Assembly (NCBI GenBank): GCA_035499215.1
Contig: DATJZH010000304.1
Coordinates: 1-23,681, forward strand
From: DATJZH01 sp035499215
Lineage (GTDB): Bacteria > Actinomycetota > Actinomycetes > Streptosporangiales > Streptosporangiaceae
DNA: 23,681 nt
Direction: 5' to 3'
The translations under genes and the position numbers were made by a program. A model generated the notes under the pieces. The model worked only from the letters and a program-made list of their open reading frames with translations. It made no database searches and was not told where the DNA came from. Shown one piece after another: positions 22,708-23,681 of this stretch (positions are counted from its first letter, which is position 1; each line of letters begins with the position of its first letter).

Positions 22708-23667
22708 ATGCGACGTGTCGCCGCAGCGCTCATCGTCCCGCTCATCGCCGCCGGGGCCCTTGCCGGATGCGGCAGTTCGTCATCGTCATCGGGCAGCGCG
22801 AACGCCTCCGTTGGCGTCTCCGGCAAGTTCGGCAAGGCACCCGACGTGCAGATCCCGAGCAAGAAGGCGGGCGAACAGCTGGCGATCAAGACGGAGATCC
22901 AGGGCAGCGGACCGGCGATCAAGTCCGGCGACGCGGTGCTCGGCAACTTCGCCATCTACGTGTGGAGCGGCACCACGCACAAGCTGCTGGACAGCACATT
23001 CACCTCGTCCCCGCAGGTGCTGCCCGCTCAGCTGGGCCTGCCCGGCCTGGTCAGGGCCCTGCACGGGCAGAGGGCGGGCAGCCGGGTGCTGGCCGTGCTG
23101 CCGCCCAAGTACGGCTACGGCACGCAGGGCAACTCCCAGGTCGGCATCAGCCCGACCGACACCACCGTCTGGGTGGTGGACCTGATCAGGGCGTTCAGCC
23201 CGACCGCGGCGGCCTCCGGCACCCACGTCTCCAGCGGCGGCGGCAGCCTGCCCGCTGTATCGGGCGCATCCGCCGGCGCTCCCGCCATCACGATTCCCCA
23301 CGCCGCGCCGCCGAGCACGCTGATAGTGAAGACGCTGATCAAGGGCACCGGCCCCGGGCTGGCTGACGGGCAGACTGTCGTGGCGCAGGTCGTCGGCATG
23401 AACTGGCGGACGAAGAAGGTCTTCTACACGACCTGGCCGTCAGCTGCCTCGCCGACCGGCGAGCCGTTCAGCTTCGTGCTCGGCGGCCAGGTCATTCCCG
23501 GCTGGAACAAGGGCCTCGTCGGCATCCCGGCAGGCAGCAGGGTGATGCTCATCGTCCCGCCTGCCGATGGCTACGGGAAGGCAGGGGATGCCAGCGCGGG
23601 CATCAAGGCAACGGACACCCTCGTCTTCGTCGTCGACATCCTCGACAGCGTCGCCAAGACGGCGTAG
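22708..23667 (+). CDS. Lipoprotein with two FKBP-type peptidyl-prolyl isomerase domains
   Basis: A 319-residue exported lipoprotein predicted to help fold proteins outside the cytoplasmic membrane. The signal peptide is MRRVAAALIVPLIAAGALAG followed by the lipobox cysteine Cys21 (LAGC), then a run of six serines. FKBP domain 1 spans about 55-163 (LLPPKYGYG-like segment at 130-138; it lacks the usual GW in the VIPGW position). A Ser/Gly/Ala linker covers about 164-200. FKBP domain 2 spans about 203-313 and keeps QVIPGWNKGL and IVPPADGYGKAG, so it is the better candidate for catalysis. ATG 22708 has GAGGA 5 nt upstream; an ATG at 22684 would add eight residues but has no such signal. FKBP genes follow pafA in Streptomyces; here the membrane protein gene intervenes. 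Confidence 0.92.
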   Translation: MRRVAAALIVPLIAAGALAGCGSSSSSSGSANASVGVSGKFGKAPDVQIPSKKAGEQLAIKTEIQGSGPAIKSGDAVLGNFAIYVWSGTTHKLLDSTFTSSPQVLPAQLGLPGLVRALHGQRAGSRVLAVLPPKYGYGTQGNSQVGISPTDTTVWVVDLIRAFSPTAAASGTHVSSGGGSLPAVSGASAGAPAITIPHAAPPSTLIVKTLIKGTGPGLADGQTVVAQVVGMNWRTKKVFYTTWPSAASPTGEPFSFVLGGQVIPGWNKGLVGIPAGSRVMLIVPPADGYGKAGDASAGIKATDTLVFVVDILDSVAKTA

Positions 23668-23681
23668 CAGCGCCGCACACC

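Noticed and set aside
1..23681. tRNA or rRNA genes, insertion sequences, prophage or attachment sites
   Set aside because: I looked for tRNA-like T-loops, transposase motifs and flanking repeats and found none that hold up by eye.

Overview
The window comes from a very GC-rich actinobacterium. It carries a complete Pup-proteasome locus: the ATPase Arc/Mpa, depupylase Dop, the modifier Pup, 20S subunits PrcB and PrcA, and the ligase PafA. These sit among the neighbours that surround the locus in many Actinomycetia (metH, PAC2, a RecB-like nuclease, trmI, FKBP). Gene order resembles Streptomyces and Streptosporangiales-type genomes and a condensed form of the Mycobacterium tuberculosis region from Rv2135c to Rv2097c. 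I cannot name the species.

Region 1 (1-2126, + strand) is a tight three-gene unit: a histidine phosphatase of the MSMEG_4193 type, a DUF3090 protein with a probable zinc ribbon, and an SCO1664-family protein with a kinase-like fold. This is a known but functionally undescribed actinobacterial trio. Region 2 (2187-3118) holds a PAC2-family gene on the minus strand, divergent from metH, whose reading frame has no ordinary start codon. Region 3 (3119-8011, +) holds cobalamin-dependent methionine synthase metH, a HAD hydrolase 2 bp behind it, and a small three-helix membrane protein. Region 4 (8012-10663) has a RecB-like PD-(D/E)XK nuclease with a probable Fe-S cluster on the minus strand, divergent from a site-2 protease with CBS domains.

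Region 5 (10684-20470, +) is the proteasome block: trmI, arc, dop, pup, prcB, prcA, a succinate-semialdehyde-type dehydrogenase, and pafA. Pup already ends in Gly-Gly-Glu, so it needs no deamidation before PafA ligates it to substrate lysines. Dop should then act only as a depupylase. Arc unfolds pupylated proteins and docks through its C-terminal Gln-Tyr-Leu on the PrcA/PrcB barrel. Three points of layout are unusual: 102 bp separate prcB from prcA, a metabolic dehydrogenase lies between prcA and pafA, and it ends only 9 bp before pafA.

Region 6 (20471-23681, +) has a large polytopic membrane protein with a very arginine-rich N-terminus, then a lipoprotein with two FKBP domains that ends near the window edge.

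Two patterns run across the window. Several genes have a TANNNT -10 box 6-7 nt before the start codon, implying leaderless mRNAs. Four unrelated genes carry short in-frame tandem repeats close to their start codons. I see no tRNA, rRNA, CRISPR array, insertion sequence or prophage. The best candidates for something undescribed are the trio at the left end, the dehydrogenase-pafA pairing, and the PAC2 start.
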